This document shows positions 42,053 to 52,968 of a stretch of 64,000 bases of DNA, one piece after another. Under the pieces are notes generated by a model. That model worked only from the letters and a program-made list of their open reading frames with translations, made no database searches and was not told where the DNA came from. Made by a program: the position numbers and the translations under genes. The DNA is taken from the NCBI GenBank assembly GCA_948144175.1, contig CANXME010000202.1, positions 1,327,253 to 1,391,252 of the forward strand, written 5' to 3'. This DNA comes from Closterium sp. NIES-65 (lineage: Eukaryota; Streptophyta; Zygnematophyceae; Desmidiales; Closteriaceae). Each line of letters starts with the position of its first letter. Within the stretch, counting starts at the first letter, position 1.

Positions 42053-42501
42053 GTGTTTCTAGAACTGTTTGGTGGCATCAACACGGGGCTGACAGCAGTG
42101 CTGAAGGCAGGTCTCAGGGTAGAGAAGTACCTTCATATGGAAAATGTTGAGGCAAAAGTCGAATAGCATGGCACCACCTGAAGAATTTAGAGGAGAGGTA
42201 CCCGTCCCTGCTGTATGAGGGAGCGGTGGACAAGTGAGTGGAGTGGACCTATCATAGGGTGGAGAATGTTTGGGAAGAGGCGCTAGCCCACTGGGGCCAC
42301 ATCGACTTGGTTGTTGCGGGGTGGGAGTGCCAAGGAATGTCACGAGCAGGGGAAGGCAAGGGGATGGAGGATCCCCGAAGCAGGTTGTTTTGGGAGCTCA
42401 TGCACATCCTGAAGCTGGTCAAGAGCAAGCAAGGAGAGGTGGCTTACATACTGGAGAACGTAAACACTAGAGATGACATGAAGGATGATGTTGCGGTTAA
42501 A
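42053..42501 (+). pseudogene. C5 cytosine-DNA methyltransferase domain (Dnmt3-like motifs), truncated
   Basis: Motif I is ELFGGINTGLTAVLKAGLRV (42059-42118), the AdoMet-binding F-x-G-x-G loop. After a frameshift near 42160 and a TGA at 42235, the frame holds WGHIDLVVAGWECQG, with the catalytic-loop Cys at 42328-42330 (the usual Pro-Cys has Glu-Cys here), then GMEDPRSRLFWELMHILKL, and motif VI AYILENV with its Glu at 42454-42456. Spacing I-IV (about 87 residues) and IV-VI (42 residues) suits a C5 methyltransferase. The G.edprS.LFwE phrase between IV and VI resembles the Dnmt3 class. Target-recognition domain and motifs VIII-X are missing; a family A LTR starts at 42502. Present as a pseudogene only. 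Confidence 0.7.
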
Positions 42502-43120
42502 ACTTGTACAACGGGAGCTAGTCTACAGGATAGGCATGGCTGTGAGGGTGATCTTCGCGTTCCTTAATTGTTTGCTTGTCTTCACACGACTTGCACATTC
42601 ATGGGAAAATCTAGTAAGAGTTTCATTAGCAAAGAGTGACAACAATGGTCAACAATGCAAAGCAATAATGGACTACATCAGATGCTAGCAAGCATGCAGA
42701 CCGACTGCTAGCGCCGCGCGGTCGACCCATTCTAGCACTGCAAGATCCACAGTGGTCCCGAAGTGCAAATTCGCGCTTTGTCAACGCTGCAAGTCAACGG
42801 CCTGCCAACGCTGCACCAAGGCGGCTGTACAGCGTTGCATTCATATGACAGCAATGCACCTGCTTCGCAAGTGATGGCAGCTGGTTGGCGTGCTGTGCCT
42901 CATCATGTAGTTGACCATGTGCCCACGATTGCACCTGATCCTCCATGTCAACCTCGGGATACCACACCGAGGTCGGCTTCGCAAGAATCTCGTGGGCGAC
43001 TCTCGCGCACCCCATGCAGGTCGACCTGCGTGCCAAAGTCGGTGTCACCCACCGCAGAAGATCGGCTGCACCTCCCATACATCTGAAACACAACTAACAA
43101 CTCCCCTTCCGTGTTCACGC
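42502..43120 (-). repeat. 3' LTR of A2, short variant
   Basis: The left end ACAACGGGAGCTAGTCTACAGG and the following 180 bp match the start of the solo LTR at 25876. The right end has ACAACTCCCC-type sequence near 43097-43110, preceded on the minus strand by a purine-rich tract. It is about 0.6 kb, so it is shorter than other A LTRs. Confidence 0.65.
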
Positions 43121-43249
43121 TGAGGCCTCCAGCCTTCACCGCAGCAATGCCCAGAGAATAGCCCGTTGGCCTGCACACTATACATAGCACTCCGATCATC
43201 GCACCAGCCATGAGAGAGTGCATGGCACCTACTGCTGCACGTTGTCGTC

Positions 43250-43990
43250 ACCATCGCTACGTCAGCCAAGCGCACCTGGCCGATTGCGATGGAGCACCGA
43301 TTGAAGGCCAGAAAGTGCAGCACCTTCGTCAGGAAGTTGGTCGGCTGCTCGGTGGTCGGGATCTACTTCAGCGTGAATTTCCCACACTTCACCATGTGCT
43401 GTAGCTAGGCGTATCGCCACTCAACATGCTTGAGGTTACCCTACAGATCCAGGCCCTCAGTGACCGTGATGGCTGATTTGTTGTGCACCCGAAGGAAAGT
43501 CGGCGTCCCTGCATCCAGCAACCGGAACTCTACAAGGAGGGAGCGAAGTCGGCGTCCCTCCTTGCCGGCCTCAGTGGCCGCTCCCCAGCTTGCTGCACGC
43601 AAAGGCGATGTCTGACCTCGTTGTTGTCACCGCGAACTGCAGCAAGCCGACCTTCTGCTGGTACTCCTCCTCCTCGCGCTCATGGGCTTCCTCGTTGTCA
43701 GATGTCAGCTCTTTGTAGGCATTGACGGATACTGGCGTCTTCGGGACTCAATCGCCCTGCTCCTCATCGATGAAGTACCTGCGCAGCTTGATGGCATAGC
43801 CCTTATGGTGCAGCCACAACATCCTTGCCGGCCTGTAGCACGAGGTACTTCACGACCGGATGGATCTTGCAAAGCTCGAAGGCAGCCTCTTGCAGCTCCT
43901 TCAAAATTGCGGTGCTGCTACTGGCAGCGAACACGTCATCGACGTACATGAGCACCTAGCAGGTCACTCCGTCGGCACCGGTATGAACCA
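43250..43990 (-). pseudogene. copia A2 reverse transcriptase end and RNase H
   Basis: In minus frames: VLMYVDDVFAASSSTAIL, LCKIHPVVKYLVLQ, LHHKGYAIKLRRYFIDEEQG and YKELTSDNEEAHEREEEEYQ, then RNase H end pieces KCGKF, LPDEGAAL and FLAFNRCSIAIGQVRLA. The acidic insertion EEAHEREEEEYQQKVGLLQF is characteristic of this family. Several frameshifts are present. Confidence 0.7.
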
Positions 43991-44000
43991 ACAAGGCTCT

Positions 44001-44803
44001 TCAATTTTGCAGCTGCCATGCTTTTTCTACTACGAAATGGCCTGAGGTAACCCCATCGTGTGCCTCCTGTAGTAACAGCTCCCTTAGTAAAGTGTAGCCC
44101 GGAGCCCAGATGCGATCGGTGCCTGCTTTTACATAATAAACCCCCTTTGCTGCTACGAACTGCTGCGAGTTTCCTCCGGTGAAGGATGAGTCGTGGGTAA
44201 ATAGTCCCGTGAGCAGTGGGCTGGTCTGGGTGAGTAGTATAGCATGGATTTGGGCAGTGCGGTGGGTCAGTGCATCGGTGATGTTTGATGCCCCCTTTTG
44301 TAGGTGACCGTTATAGTGGAAGTTTGACTCGAAGAAATAGAGTTGGCGAACCTGTCGTTGATTGAGGTGTGGTTGTGCGTGAATGGGCGGTGTGGGTGGG
44401 CATTGTGCAGTACGGGTGGTGAACAAAGAAAATCTTTTAGGGCAGAAAAGCCAGCATGTCATTCCCCCCCCCCCCCCCCCCGTCCCCCCCACGTAAAAGC
44501 AACCCCCTCCCGCAGCAAATCCGTTAGTGGGGCTGTTAACCATGCCATGACGGGGACAAACGGACGCACATAATTAACGAACCCTAAAAAACTCTGTAGC
44601 TCGGTGATATTTGTCAGGGGGTGCCAAGCTTTTACCATGTCCAGCTTCTTTCGGTCGATCTCAGCTCCAGCCTCTGAAAAAACAAGCCCCAAAAATTCTA
44701 ACCTATCCTTAAAAAACTCGCTTTTGGAACCCTTAGTCACCGACAAGGCTCTATAATTTTGCAAGGCTCTTTCCTCAGGCCAAATTTCCCTGTGAACTAG
44801 CAA
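44001..44803 (-). pseudogene. Ty3/gypsy RT thumb, RNase H and integrase zinc-finger remnant
   Basis: Minus translation: RLEFLGLVFSEAGAEIDRKK, FLGFVNYVRPFVPVMAWLTA and PLTDLLREGVAFTW (RT connection, gypsy type). After a frame change at an 18-C run (44464-44481) it reads FFESNFHYNGHLQKGASNIT (the RNase H exit) and GVYYVKAG...LRELLLQEAHDGVTSGHF (integrase H2C2 finger). It ends at about 44001 where family A sequence begins. It could be the same gypsy family as 40440-42501 but lies in the opposite orientation. Confidence 0.8.
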
Positions 44804-44898
44804 GCAGTGTGTGCACTAGGAAACGACTTGTGAACGAACGCAAATATCACATGAGCACCCGTGCCTAGCCCGTAGTCTAGCTCTTGTTGTGGTAGTTA
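44804..44898 (-). repeat. terminal fragment of a family A LTR
   Basis: GTGAACTAGCAAGCAGTGTG, GAGCACCCGTGCCTAGCCCG and TAGTCTAGCTCTTGTTG match the LTR end seen at 57505-57580 and 59229-59262. It is followed by TGGTAGTTATC, the same flank as in A1 and A5. Confidence 0.7.
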
Positions 44899-45331
44899 TC
44901 ACTCCATTACCAACTACAAGGGTAAGCAACATACGTATTATTAGTACCAAAAAATTGGGTAAGTTACACACGTACACTTGGTACCGACTATAAGGATAAG
45001 AAAAGCACCTTATTCTTAGTACCAATTAAAAGGTTCAGTAACACACATACGCTTTCAGCCAACTAAAAGGTAAATAACGCTCTTACACATAGTACCAACC
45101 AAAAGGGTAAATAACCTACTTAGATACAGTACATAGTAGAAAGGTATTTAACACACTTATACTTAGTATCAAATATATGTGTAAGTATCACACCTACACT
45201 TTAGTACCAACTGAAAGGGTCGGTACACACTTATACTTAGTAGCAACAGTAATGCACTTACTCTTAGTACCATTCATCTAGGTAAGTAACGCATAGTACC
45301 AACAATAATCTAAATATCGTACGTACACTAG
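44899..45331. repeat. 37-bp-unit satellite, third block
   Basis: About 12 degenerate units, same consensus words as 38478-39760. It is bounded by a family A LTR end on the left and a family E LTR on the right. Confidence 0.85.
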
Positions 45332-45661
45332 TGTGAAAGAACGAGGAATGAATGAACTAGGAAACAGTTGGATACAAATGTGAAACCCTAGAAACCTGTA
45401 CCCCTTAGAGTCTACCCCAATACGGCCTACACACGCAAAGTCATATATATCTGACACACCCTCATAGGCAAAGTGGGGGGAGAACTAGGGGTCACAAGGC
45501 CAGTCAAGCAAAGATAAACAAAGCAAGCTCAGGGTGGATCACAACGTCACCACACAGTCCGAGCATAGGTTCAAGGCCACAAGGCCAGTTCACATACAGG
45601 AATATATATAAAGGTAAACAAGCAAGTGCAGGTATAAATAGATCATAGTACAAGCAAGGTC
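45332..45661 (-). mobile_element. 3' end of a family E element: LTR plus 3' UTR
   Basis: LTR 45332-45456 (125 bp; TGTCAGATAT...CTTTCACA on the minus strand), then the hairpin/purine tract and about 200 bp of family E 3' UTR, cut at 45661 by the LTR of E3. Confidence 0.8.
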
Positions 45662-45786
45662 TGTGAGAATTGAGGAATGGGAATGACTAAGGAGAATGTG
45701 GGTACAAGTAGGAAACCTAGAATTGTGGTACCCTATAGTGTCTACCCCACTACAGCCTATATAGACCATAGCATATAAGTTTGACA
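45662..45786 (-). repeat. 3' LTR of E3, 125 bp
   Basis: On the minus strand TGTCAAACTTATATGC ... CAATTCTCACA, followed at 45787 by the complement of the conserved hairpin. Confidence 0.8.
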
Positions 45787-45984
45787 CACCCCCATAGGCA
45801 AAGTGGGAGAGAACAAAGAGGTCAAAAGACCAGTCAAGCAAAGCAAAGCAAGCTCAGGGTGGATCACAACGTCACCACACATTCCGAGCACAAGTTCAAG
45901 GCCACAAGGCTAGTTCACATGCAAGATCATCCATAAAGGTAAACAAGCAAGTGCAGGTATAGAAAGATCACAGTACAAGCAAGG

Positions 45985-46800
45985 TCAAGAAGTGAGCAAG
46001 TGAGGCCAAGTAGGCACAAGACCTAGCATCGTACAGAAGCGCTGATGATCACAAGGGGGAAGTGCCTTGGTAAATATATCGGCAGTGTTGGCCTCAGAGG
46101 CCACGTAAGCAAGGCGCAGCTGGCCATGCTGCTGCAGCTCATGAGCAAGGAAGTAGCGAAGAGCAATGTGATTCGTTCTGTGCTCCAGTCTGTGCTCCCG
46201 ACACAAGGCCAGCATGGCCTTGTTGTTTACGTACAAAAATGGAGGAGAACGAGGCAGCTCTCCTAGGTCAGTCAGCAGGTAGGTGGGCCAGCGTAGCTCC
46301 TGTGCAGCCATGGCCCCCGCGAAGATCTCAGCCTCACAACTGGAGCCGAGAACAGAAGACGAACGGATAGACCGCCACGAAACAGAGCCGGAACCAAGGC
46401 TGAAGGTGTAACCCTGTGACGACCGCTGCGTAGCCTGGTCATCAGCCAAAGAAGCGTCTGCGTGACCTATGAGGACCACTCGACATCGCCCTCCAAGCAC
46501 TAGCCCCATGCCCGACGTACTGCACAAGTAGCGCAACATAGCGTGCGAGAATGTTTAAGAGGGTATGCAAGGTCAGGTCGAGTGCAGGTCATCAGGTACA
46601 TGAGGCAGCCAAGAAGCTCTCGGTACGGGCCACTCGGCTCTACGGACTCATCCGAAGGCAGAGCTGAGAGGGAGTGGCGAGTAGACAGAGGAGTGGCCTG
46701 AGGCGATGAGTACGTGAAGTCGAAGCGCTGAAGGACCTACTGCACCATGTGTGAGTGAGTCAGGGTAATGGTGCACTGTGCTCTGTCCCGGGTGATCTGC
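45985..46800 (-). pseudogene. E3 RT end and RNase H
   Basis: RNase H: VLIGHADASLADDQATQRSS, CEAEIFAGAMAAQELRW, YVNNKAMLALC (Asp to Asn), HRTNHIALRYF and NTADIFTKAL, ending HLLTS at TGA 45985. Upstream, RT has a TAG at 46737-46739 replacing a Gln (HMVQ.VLQRF) and a frame break near 46550. About 550 bp of RT (up to the GELRSYLG block) is deleted at 46830. Confidence 0.8.
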
Positions 46801-46826
46801 AAGCCAAGGTAGCTGCGCAGTTCACG

Positions 46827-48237
46827 TCAAGGTAATGGTGCACTGTGCTCTGTGCACGTGTGTCTCTTCTGTAGCTCAGACTTCACGTAGGCGAGGCTAG
46901 CAGTGTCAGCAGAGGAGTAGGGACCCTTGATCGCCTCAGCGTACGATCGAGGAGTCGGGATGTCTGGTGCATCCGGGTCTCCCGCAGGGGCAATCAGCGT
47001 GGACACGAGATGAGGCAAAGCAGCAGCAAAACACTAGAACTCCTCCTGCCTGTCCTCAAGGACGTCCGTGCTAAGAGCACACTCACCCTTGACCGACGGA
47101 GGACAGACAGACTCAGACTCACCAACGAGACTAGTGGCGTAGTCTAGATGACAGCGAGCAGCAAAGTCGACAAGCTCAGCAACTAAGGCAGACACAGCAC
47201 TGGACTCAAAGGAAGGGTCAGTAACAAGAGTGGCCAGGAGACGCAAGACAGTAGGACTGGTAGCACGAAGAGAGTCAGACTCCGGGTCAGCAAGAGCAGG
47301 AAGCAAGGACTCTGGAGGAGACGGCAACGGGACACGCAGAGGAGCAGTGGAAGGACACAGTGCCATCTGGTGTGTGCCTGGGACTGCAGGAGGACGCGGA
47401 CACAGAGCACGACTACTAGTGCGAGCAGCACAAACACGCAACGCAGGACGAGACTCAGGCTCACGACTGTCAGCAAGACCTCCAGTAGGACCAGTGTAGG
47501 GAGAAATAGCATGTAGGGGGGAGGCGGGCTGTAACTGTGACCGCGACTGGACAGGCTGTAGAGACTCTAAGGGAAGAGCAGGACCCGTAGAGGGCGGGAG
47601 ACCAAGAACCTGCTCAAGGAGCGGAACGAAGTACGGCCGCTGCCGCGTTGTGCCTCCAAAACCAGCAGGGACAGCACCAATGCCCCCAGCGGCAGCACAA
47701 GCGCTAGCAGCACCTCCAGCTCCAACAGCGCCAACTAGAGCACCCTTAGAAGCACCAGTGCCAGCAGCACCACCAGCGCCAACACCCCCAGCAGCTCCAG
47801 CTCCAGCAGCACCAACTCCAGCAGGACCGTCCGCTTCAGGACCGCCAGCAGCTCTAGCAGTACCTCAAGCAGGACTAACTCCAGTAGCACGGCTCCAGCG
47901 CCGGGTGAACCACTCGCGCAGCTCCTGCGGAGAGAGTAGCTCCCGCCTTGACGAAGCACCGCCAAAGGCCACACGAGCAGACCCAGCACCCGCACGCTCC
48001 GCATCCCCAGGCTCCGTACCCCCAGGCTCAGCACCCCCAGGCTCCGCACCCCCAGCCTCAGCACCCCCAGGCTCAGCACCCCTAGACTCAGCACCCGCAG
48101 GCTCCGCACCCCCTGACTCAGCACTCCCAGACCCGGCACCCGCAGGCTTAGCGCCCCTAGCAGGACCAGAGTCAACAGCTACCTCGACAGGCTCGACTGC
48201 GTCTCCGTGGAACACAACTGACGGGGCAGAACCTTGA
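46827..48237 (-). pseudogene. E3 integrase-RT linker and RT N-terminus
   Basis: PHLVSTLIAPAGDPDAPDIP and RSYAEAIKGPYS (RT entry), preceded by VLEDRQEEF ending in TAG 47034-47036 (Gln in sisters), a Ser/Pro-rich stretch and the EPGGA-type repeats at about 47990-48170. Several frame changes. The RT N-terminal region joins directly to SADTASLAYVKSELQKRHTC, an internal deletion. Confidence 0.75.
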
Positions 48238-48299
48238 GGGGGGAGAGGGTCTACCGGAAGAGGACCTTGCGGCGGGGGCAGAGCGGCGGCGGGGGGAGG

Positions 48300-49356
48300 G
48301 GCGCAGTGCGGTAGGGGAAGAGACGGTAGTAAGGCACCGACTAGTCAAAGGTGACGTCCTGGGAGGACAGAACATGGCGCGAGGTGGGGTGGTAAAACTG
48401 CCAACCAAGCGCGTCAGGGGGGGAGCCAATGAAGTCGCAAGGAACAGCACGGGGGGGACAGCTTGTTCGCAGACAATTCGCAGACAAACGCCCGAGATCC
48501 CCTGACCTGAAACGCAGACGCATCGCCAACCTTCCCCGTCCACCACAAAGTGGGGGAGGTCTCTGGCAAGGAGACCCGAGTCTGAAGGTTGAGCTGATGT
48601 GCTGCATACTAAACCGCAAACGGCCACAGAAAATGGGGAGCAGCCGCATGGATCATGAACGTACGAGCAACGTCCATGACGAAGCCAATGCGGCGCTCAG
48701 CAATCCCATTTTGCTATGGAGAGGCCGGAAGCGTGAACGTCTAGCGGATGCCCTGTGCACGACAGAAGGCTCCCAGACGGGTAGAGGAAAACTCCCCGCC
48801 TTTGTCAGAGTGCAGACGCAGAACAGAAAGTCCGAGCCCAATCTCTGTCTGAGCTGGAGAAGAGCTGCGCGGATCCTGTCGATCAACACCTCAGTAAAGT
48901 CACCCTTGCTGCGGAAGTAGTAACACCGTGGTGTAACGCGAGTAGTCATCAACCACCAACAGGAAGTAACGCTCGTGACCCTGGCCACGGACGCAGGCGG
49001 GGCCCCACACGTCCATGTGAAGAGTCTGCAGGGGAGCCTCTGTCGGAGGAAACTCGGGGGAGTGACGGGCGGCGCGCTGCCGCCCCTCGACACAGGGAAC
49101 GCAAGTAGGGGCAGGCCCCGGAGGGAGGGGAGGGAGGGACCGGGGGAGACCAGAGACAAGGACACGGGAGGCCATGCCTCGGAGACGAGGCAGGGAGGGG
49201 TGACCAAGGCGGTGGTGCCTAAGGAGAGTCTGGTAGGACAGGAGATGACACGAGCAGGGAGCAGACTCAGAACCAGACCTGGACGCTGCAGCAAACACCT
49301 GACTCGACGCAGCTACCTGACTAGACTTAGCAACTGGAGGAGAATCAGAAGTAGCA
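48300..49356 (-). pseudogene. E3 integrase
   Basis: HHRLGHPSLPRLRGMASRVL ... CVPCVEG, MDVWGPACVRGQGHERYFLL, VVDDYSRYTTV. A frameshift follows at about 48905-48925, then TFDESVPYY-type sequence near 48330. Homology stops at about 49353, in the serine-rich protease-integrase spacer. Confidence 0.8.
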
Positions 49357-50860
49357 AGCTGTCTCCTCGCGCTGCTCCCTGCGTCTTCCTGGGGTTCCCC
49401 CCCGACGCCCCTGGGTGGCAGTTCTACCACCCCACCTCTCGACGTGTTCTGTCCTCCCAGGACGTCACGTTCGACGAGTCGGTACCCTACTACCGCCTCT
49501 TCCCCTACCGCACTCCGTCCCTTCCCCCGCCCCCGCTCTTCTTGGTACCAGGTCCCCCCCCGGTAGACCCCCTCCCCCCTCAGGGTCCTGCCCCTTCAGG
49601 TGTGTCCCAGGTAGACGCGGTCGAGCCTGTTGAGGTCACTGGTGACTCTGGTGCTGCTGCGGGTGCTGAGCCAGGGGGTGCTGGGACTGGAGGTGCTGAG
49701 CCTGGGGGTGTTGAGCCTGGGGGTGCTGAGCCTGGGGGTGCTGAGCCTGGGGGTACAGAGTCTGGGGGTGCTGAGCCTAGGGGTGCTGAGCCTGGGGGTA
49801 CTGAGCCTGGGGATACTGAGCCTAGGGGTGCTGAGCCTGGGGGTGCTGAGATTGAGGGTGCTCCGCCTGGAGGTGCTTCGTCTCGCCGAGAGCCACTCTC
49901 CCCACGGGAGCTGCGTGAGTGGTTTGCCCGGCGCTGGAGGCGTGCTGCTCGTGCTGGAGGTTCTTCGGCTGCGGAGGGTACTGCTGCCACGGGTCCCGGA
50001 GGTGCTCGTACTGGTGGTACTGGAGCTGCTGGACCTGAGGGTTCTTCTGGGACTGGTACTGCTGAGGGTGTTGGCGCTGAGACTACCACTAGCAGTCCGG
50101 CTAGCGGTGCTCCTGGGGCTGCTGGGGGTTCTGGGGATACTGGAGGTGCTGCTGGGGGTTCTGGAGCTGCTGGAGGTGCTGCTGGAGGTACTGCTGGAGC
50201 GGGTACTCCTGCTAGAGGTACTGTTGCTGTCCCTGCTGTTCCTGGCGTCGCCACGCGGCCTCGACCGTACTTTGTTCCCCTCCTGCAGCAGGTTCTTGGT
50301 CTTACACCTTCTCCTGGTCCTCCTCCTCCTCCCTTAGAGCGTCCACAGCCTGTCCAGTCACAGATACAGCTTGCCTCCCCTTTGCCTGCTCCTTCTCCCT
50401 ACGCTGGTCCGACTGGAGGTCTTACTGAGCGTCGTGAGCCTGCGTCTCGTCCTGCGTCACCTGTTCGTACTGCGCGCACCAGTGGTCGCGGTTTGCGTCA
50501 GCGTCCTCCTCTTGTCCCTAGCACGCACCGGATGTCTCTGCGTCCGTCCACTGCTCCTCTACGTGCCCCTTTGCCTTCTTCTCCTGCTTCCTCTCTTCCT
50601 GCTCTTGCCGACCCGGAGTCGGACTCTCTCGTGCTGCCAATCCTTTTGTCACGCGTCTTCTTGCAACTGCTGTCACTTACCCTTCTTTCGAGTCTTCTAC
50701 TGCGTCTGCCCTTGTCAGTGAGCTCGTCGACTTTGCTGCGCGCTGTCGTCTAGACTACGCTGCTAGTCTTGTCGCTGAGTCTGAGTCTGCCTGTTCTCCG
50801 TCCGTCGGGGGTGAGTGTGCCCTTGGCACGGACGTCCTTGAGGACAGGCAGGAGGAGTTG
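49357..50860 (+). pseudogene. E4 integrase C-terminus and linker
   Basis: PGWQFYHPTSRRVLSSQDVT, DESVPYYRLFPYRTPS, EPGGA repeats (49660-49865), REPLSPRELREWFARRWRRA and a Gly/Ala-rich then Ser/Pro-rich linker. A one-base shift near 50628 (GACTCTCTCGTG against GACTCTCGCCGTG in E1) throws the frame off. The catalytic integrase core is absent. Confidence 0.85.
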
Positions 50861-52408
50861 CAGTGTCTGGCCGCCGCTTCACCTCATCTCGCGTCTGTAC
50901 TGCTCGCCCCTGAGGGAGACCCGGATGCACTAGACATCCCGACTCCGCGCTCTTACGCGGAGGCGATAGAGGGTCCTTACTCCTCTCAGTGGCAGGCAGC
51001 TATGGATGCAGAGATGGCTTCCTGGAAGTCCACAAGCACCTACGTTGACGCTGTTCCACCTCCTGTGGCGAACATAGTAAGTGGCATGTGGATCTTCAGG
51101 GTGAAGCGGCCGCCGGGTTCTCCGCCTGTCTTCAAGGCGCACCATGACTACGAGCTGCACTCTCTCGACTTCAGCACTACTTTCTTGCAGGGCAGCCTGC
51201 ACGAGGAGATCTGGCTGCGTCGCCCACCTGGCTTCACTGGGTCTTTCCCTCCTGGTACCCAGTGGAGTCTTCGGCGTCCAGTCTACGGTCTCGGCCAGGC
51301 GCCACGTGAGTGGCACGACACACTGAGGACTACGCTGGCGGCACTCGGGTTTGCTCCTTCTACTGCCGACCCGTCGCTGTTTCTGCGCACTGACCCCTCA
51401 CTGCCGCCGTTCTACATCCTCCTGTACGTCGACGACTTGGTCTTTGCCACAGCTGACACTGCTGGACTCGCCTACGTGAAGTCCGAGCTGCAGAAGAGAC
51501 ACACGTGCACTGACTTGGGTGAACTGCGCAGCTACCTTGGCTTGCAGATCACCCGGGACAGAGCACGCGGCACCATTACCCTGACTCAGTCACACATGGT
51601 GCAGCAGGTCCTTTAGCGCTTCCGCTTCAAGTACTCCTCGCCTCAGGCCACTCCTCTGCCTACTCGCCACTCGCTCTCAGCTCTGCCTTCGGATGAGTCC
51701 GTAGAGTCGAGTGGCTCGTACCCAGAGCTTGTTGGCTGCCTCATGTACCTGATGACCTGCACACGACCTGACCTTGCATACCCTCTTAGCATTCTTGCAC
51801 GCTATGTTGCTCCTGGGAGACACCGACCAGAGCACATGGCTGCATCGAAGAGGGTGTTGCGCTACTTGTGCAGTACGTCGGGCATGGGGCTAGAGCTTGG
51901 AGGGCGCAGTCCAGTGGTCCTCACTGGGCACGCGGACGCTTCTTGGGCTGACGACCAGGCTACGCAGCGGTTGTCACAGGGTTACCCCTTCATCCTTGGT
52001 TCTGGCTCTGTTTCGTGGCGGGCTACCCGCTCGTCTTCTGTTCTCGGCTCCAGTTGTGAGGCTGAGATCTACGCCGGGGCTATGGCTGCACAGGAGTTAC
52101 GCTGGCTCACCTACCTGCTGACCGACCTTGGAGAGCCGCCTCGTTCTCCTCCAGTCCTGTACGTAGACAACAAGGCCATGCTGGCCTTGTGTCGAGAGCA
52201 GCGACTGGAGCACAGGACAAAGCACATTGCTCTCCGCTACTTTCTTGCTCGTGAGCTACAGCAGCGTGGACAGTTGCGACTTGCGTACGTGGCCTCTAAG
52301 GCCAACAATGCTGATGTCTTCACCAAGGCACTTGCGCCTTGTGATCATCAGCGTTGCTGCACGCAGCTGGGTCTTGTGCCAGTCTTGCCTCACTTGCTCA
52401 CTTCTTGA
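50861..52408 (+). pseudogene. E4 reverse transcriptase (internal deletion) and RNase H
   Basis: YAEAIEGPYSSQWQAAMDAE, MWIFRVKRPPGSPPVFKA and then directly HHDYELHSLDFSTTFLQGSL: an in-frame deletion of about 37 residues at 51142 removes the RYVARGF...FSPTPKM block of RT. It continues with YGLGQAPREWHDTL, LLYVDDLVFA, SYLGLQITRDRARG and TAG 51614 (CAG in sisters). RNase H: LTGHADASWADDQ, CEAEIYAGAMAAQELRW, YVDNKAMLAL and ANNADVFTKAL, ending at TGA 52406. Confidence 0.85.
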
Positions 52409-52597
52409 CCTTGCTTGTACCTTCACCTATATATATTCCTGCTCTTGCTTGCTTGACTCTTGTATATCTCTATATATGATCTTGCATGTGAACTGGCCTT
52501 CTGGCCTTTGAACTTGTGCTCGGAATGTGTGGTGACTTTGTGATCCACCCTGAGCTTTGCTTTGCTTTGCTTGACTGGTCTTGTGACCCCTTGTTCT

Positions 52598-52620
52598 CCC
52601 CCACTTTGCCTATGGGGGTG
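52598..52620 (+). promoter_or_regulatory. hairpin and polypurine tract before E4 3' LTR
   Basis: CCCCCA-CTTTGCCTA-TGGGGG, then TG and the LTR. Confidence 0.65.
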
Positions 52621-52747
52621 TGTCAGAACATTATAGCTTTCTTATTTTTGTAGGCCATAGTGGGGTATCCCATAGGGGGTACAACACAATTAAGGTTTCC
52701 AATTTGTACTCACTTCGTTCATAGTCATTCTCGTTCTTTCTTTCACA
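52621..52747 (+). repeat. 3' LTR of E4, type 2, 127 bp
   Basis: TGTCAGAACATTATAGC ... TTCTTTCACA, closest to the LTRs at 17377 and 62920. Confidence 0.85.
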
Positions 52748-52968
52748 CCCTCTCCATGTGCATCCCGAGGTAGTACTTTACCTCCCCAAGGTTTTTGCAC
52801 TTTAAGTTCTCCATCAGTTGCTGCTGCGCATTATGAACTCCTTCATGCTGCTGCTAAAGAGAAGAATGTTGTCCACGTAGACCAGAAACAGCACCAGCTT
52901 CTCCCCCTCCCCCTTGAGAAAGAGGCTCTCATCACGGCTGCTGATCTTGAATCCCATCTCTTTTAAAA
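52748..52968 (-). pseudogene. unrelated copia RT scrap
   Basis: The minus translation has FKISSRDESLFLKGEGEKL, LFLVYVDNILLFSSS (catalytic YVDD changed to YVDN) and further pieces CKNLGEVKYYLG in another frame. It is not family E; it resembles family A-type or another copia lineage. Confidence 0.65.

Larger units (their letters stand above)
40440..42501 (+). mobile_element. Ty3/gypsy-type retrotransposon remnant with gag, protease and cytosine methyltransferase
   Basis: On the plus strand a gag with three tandem CCHC-like knuckles, a pepsin-type retroviral protease remnant and a C5-methyltransferase domain follow one another with short spacers and the same orientation, as parts of one polyprotein. 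RT is not present because a family A 3' LTR abuts at 42502. Many stops and frameshifts mark it as old. The gypsy assignment rests on the multi-knuckle gag and on the DYDLLLGVEF protease block. Confidence 0.65.
42502..43990 (-). mobile_element. Ty1/copia family A copy A2: RT end, RNase H, 3' LTR
   Basis: The minus strand reads RT with a YVDD box, an RNase H tail and then a 3' LTR ending at 42502. Its 5' part is lost at about 43990, where a gypsy fragment abuts in the same orientation. Confidence 0.7.
45662..49356 (-). mobile_element. Ty1/copia family E copy E3, 5' truncated, minus strand
   Basis: 3' LTR 45662-45786 (125 bp), 3' UTR, RNase H (46539-45985), RT remnants (47018-46560), linker (47441-47034 and 48237-47650) and integrase (49330-48300). 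Gag, protease and most of RT are missing. The right end is a head-to-head junction with E4. Confidence 0.85.
49357..52747 (+). mobile_element. Ty1/copia family E copy E4, 5' truncated, plus strand
   Basis: It starts inside the integrase (KLSPRAAPCVFLGFPPDAPG) at a head-to-head junction with E3 and runs through linker, RT, RNase H and 3' UTR to a type-2 3' LTR (52621-52747). Confidence 0.85.
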
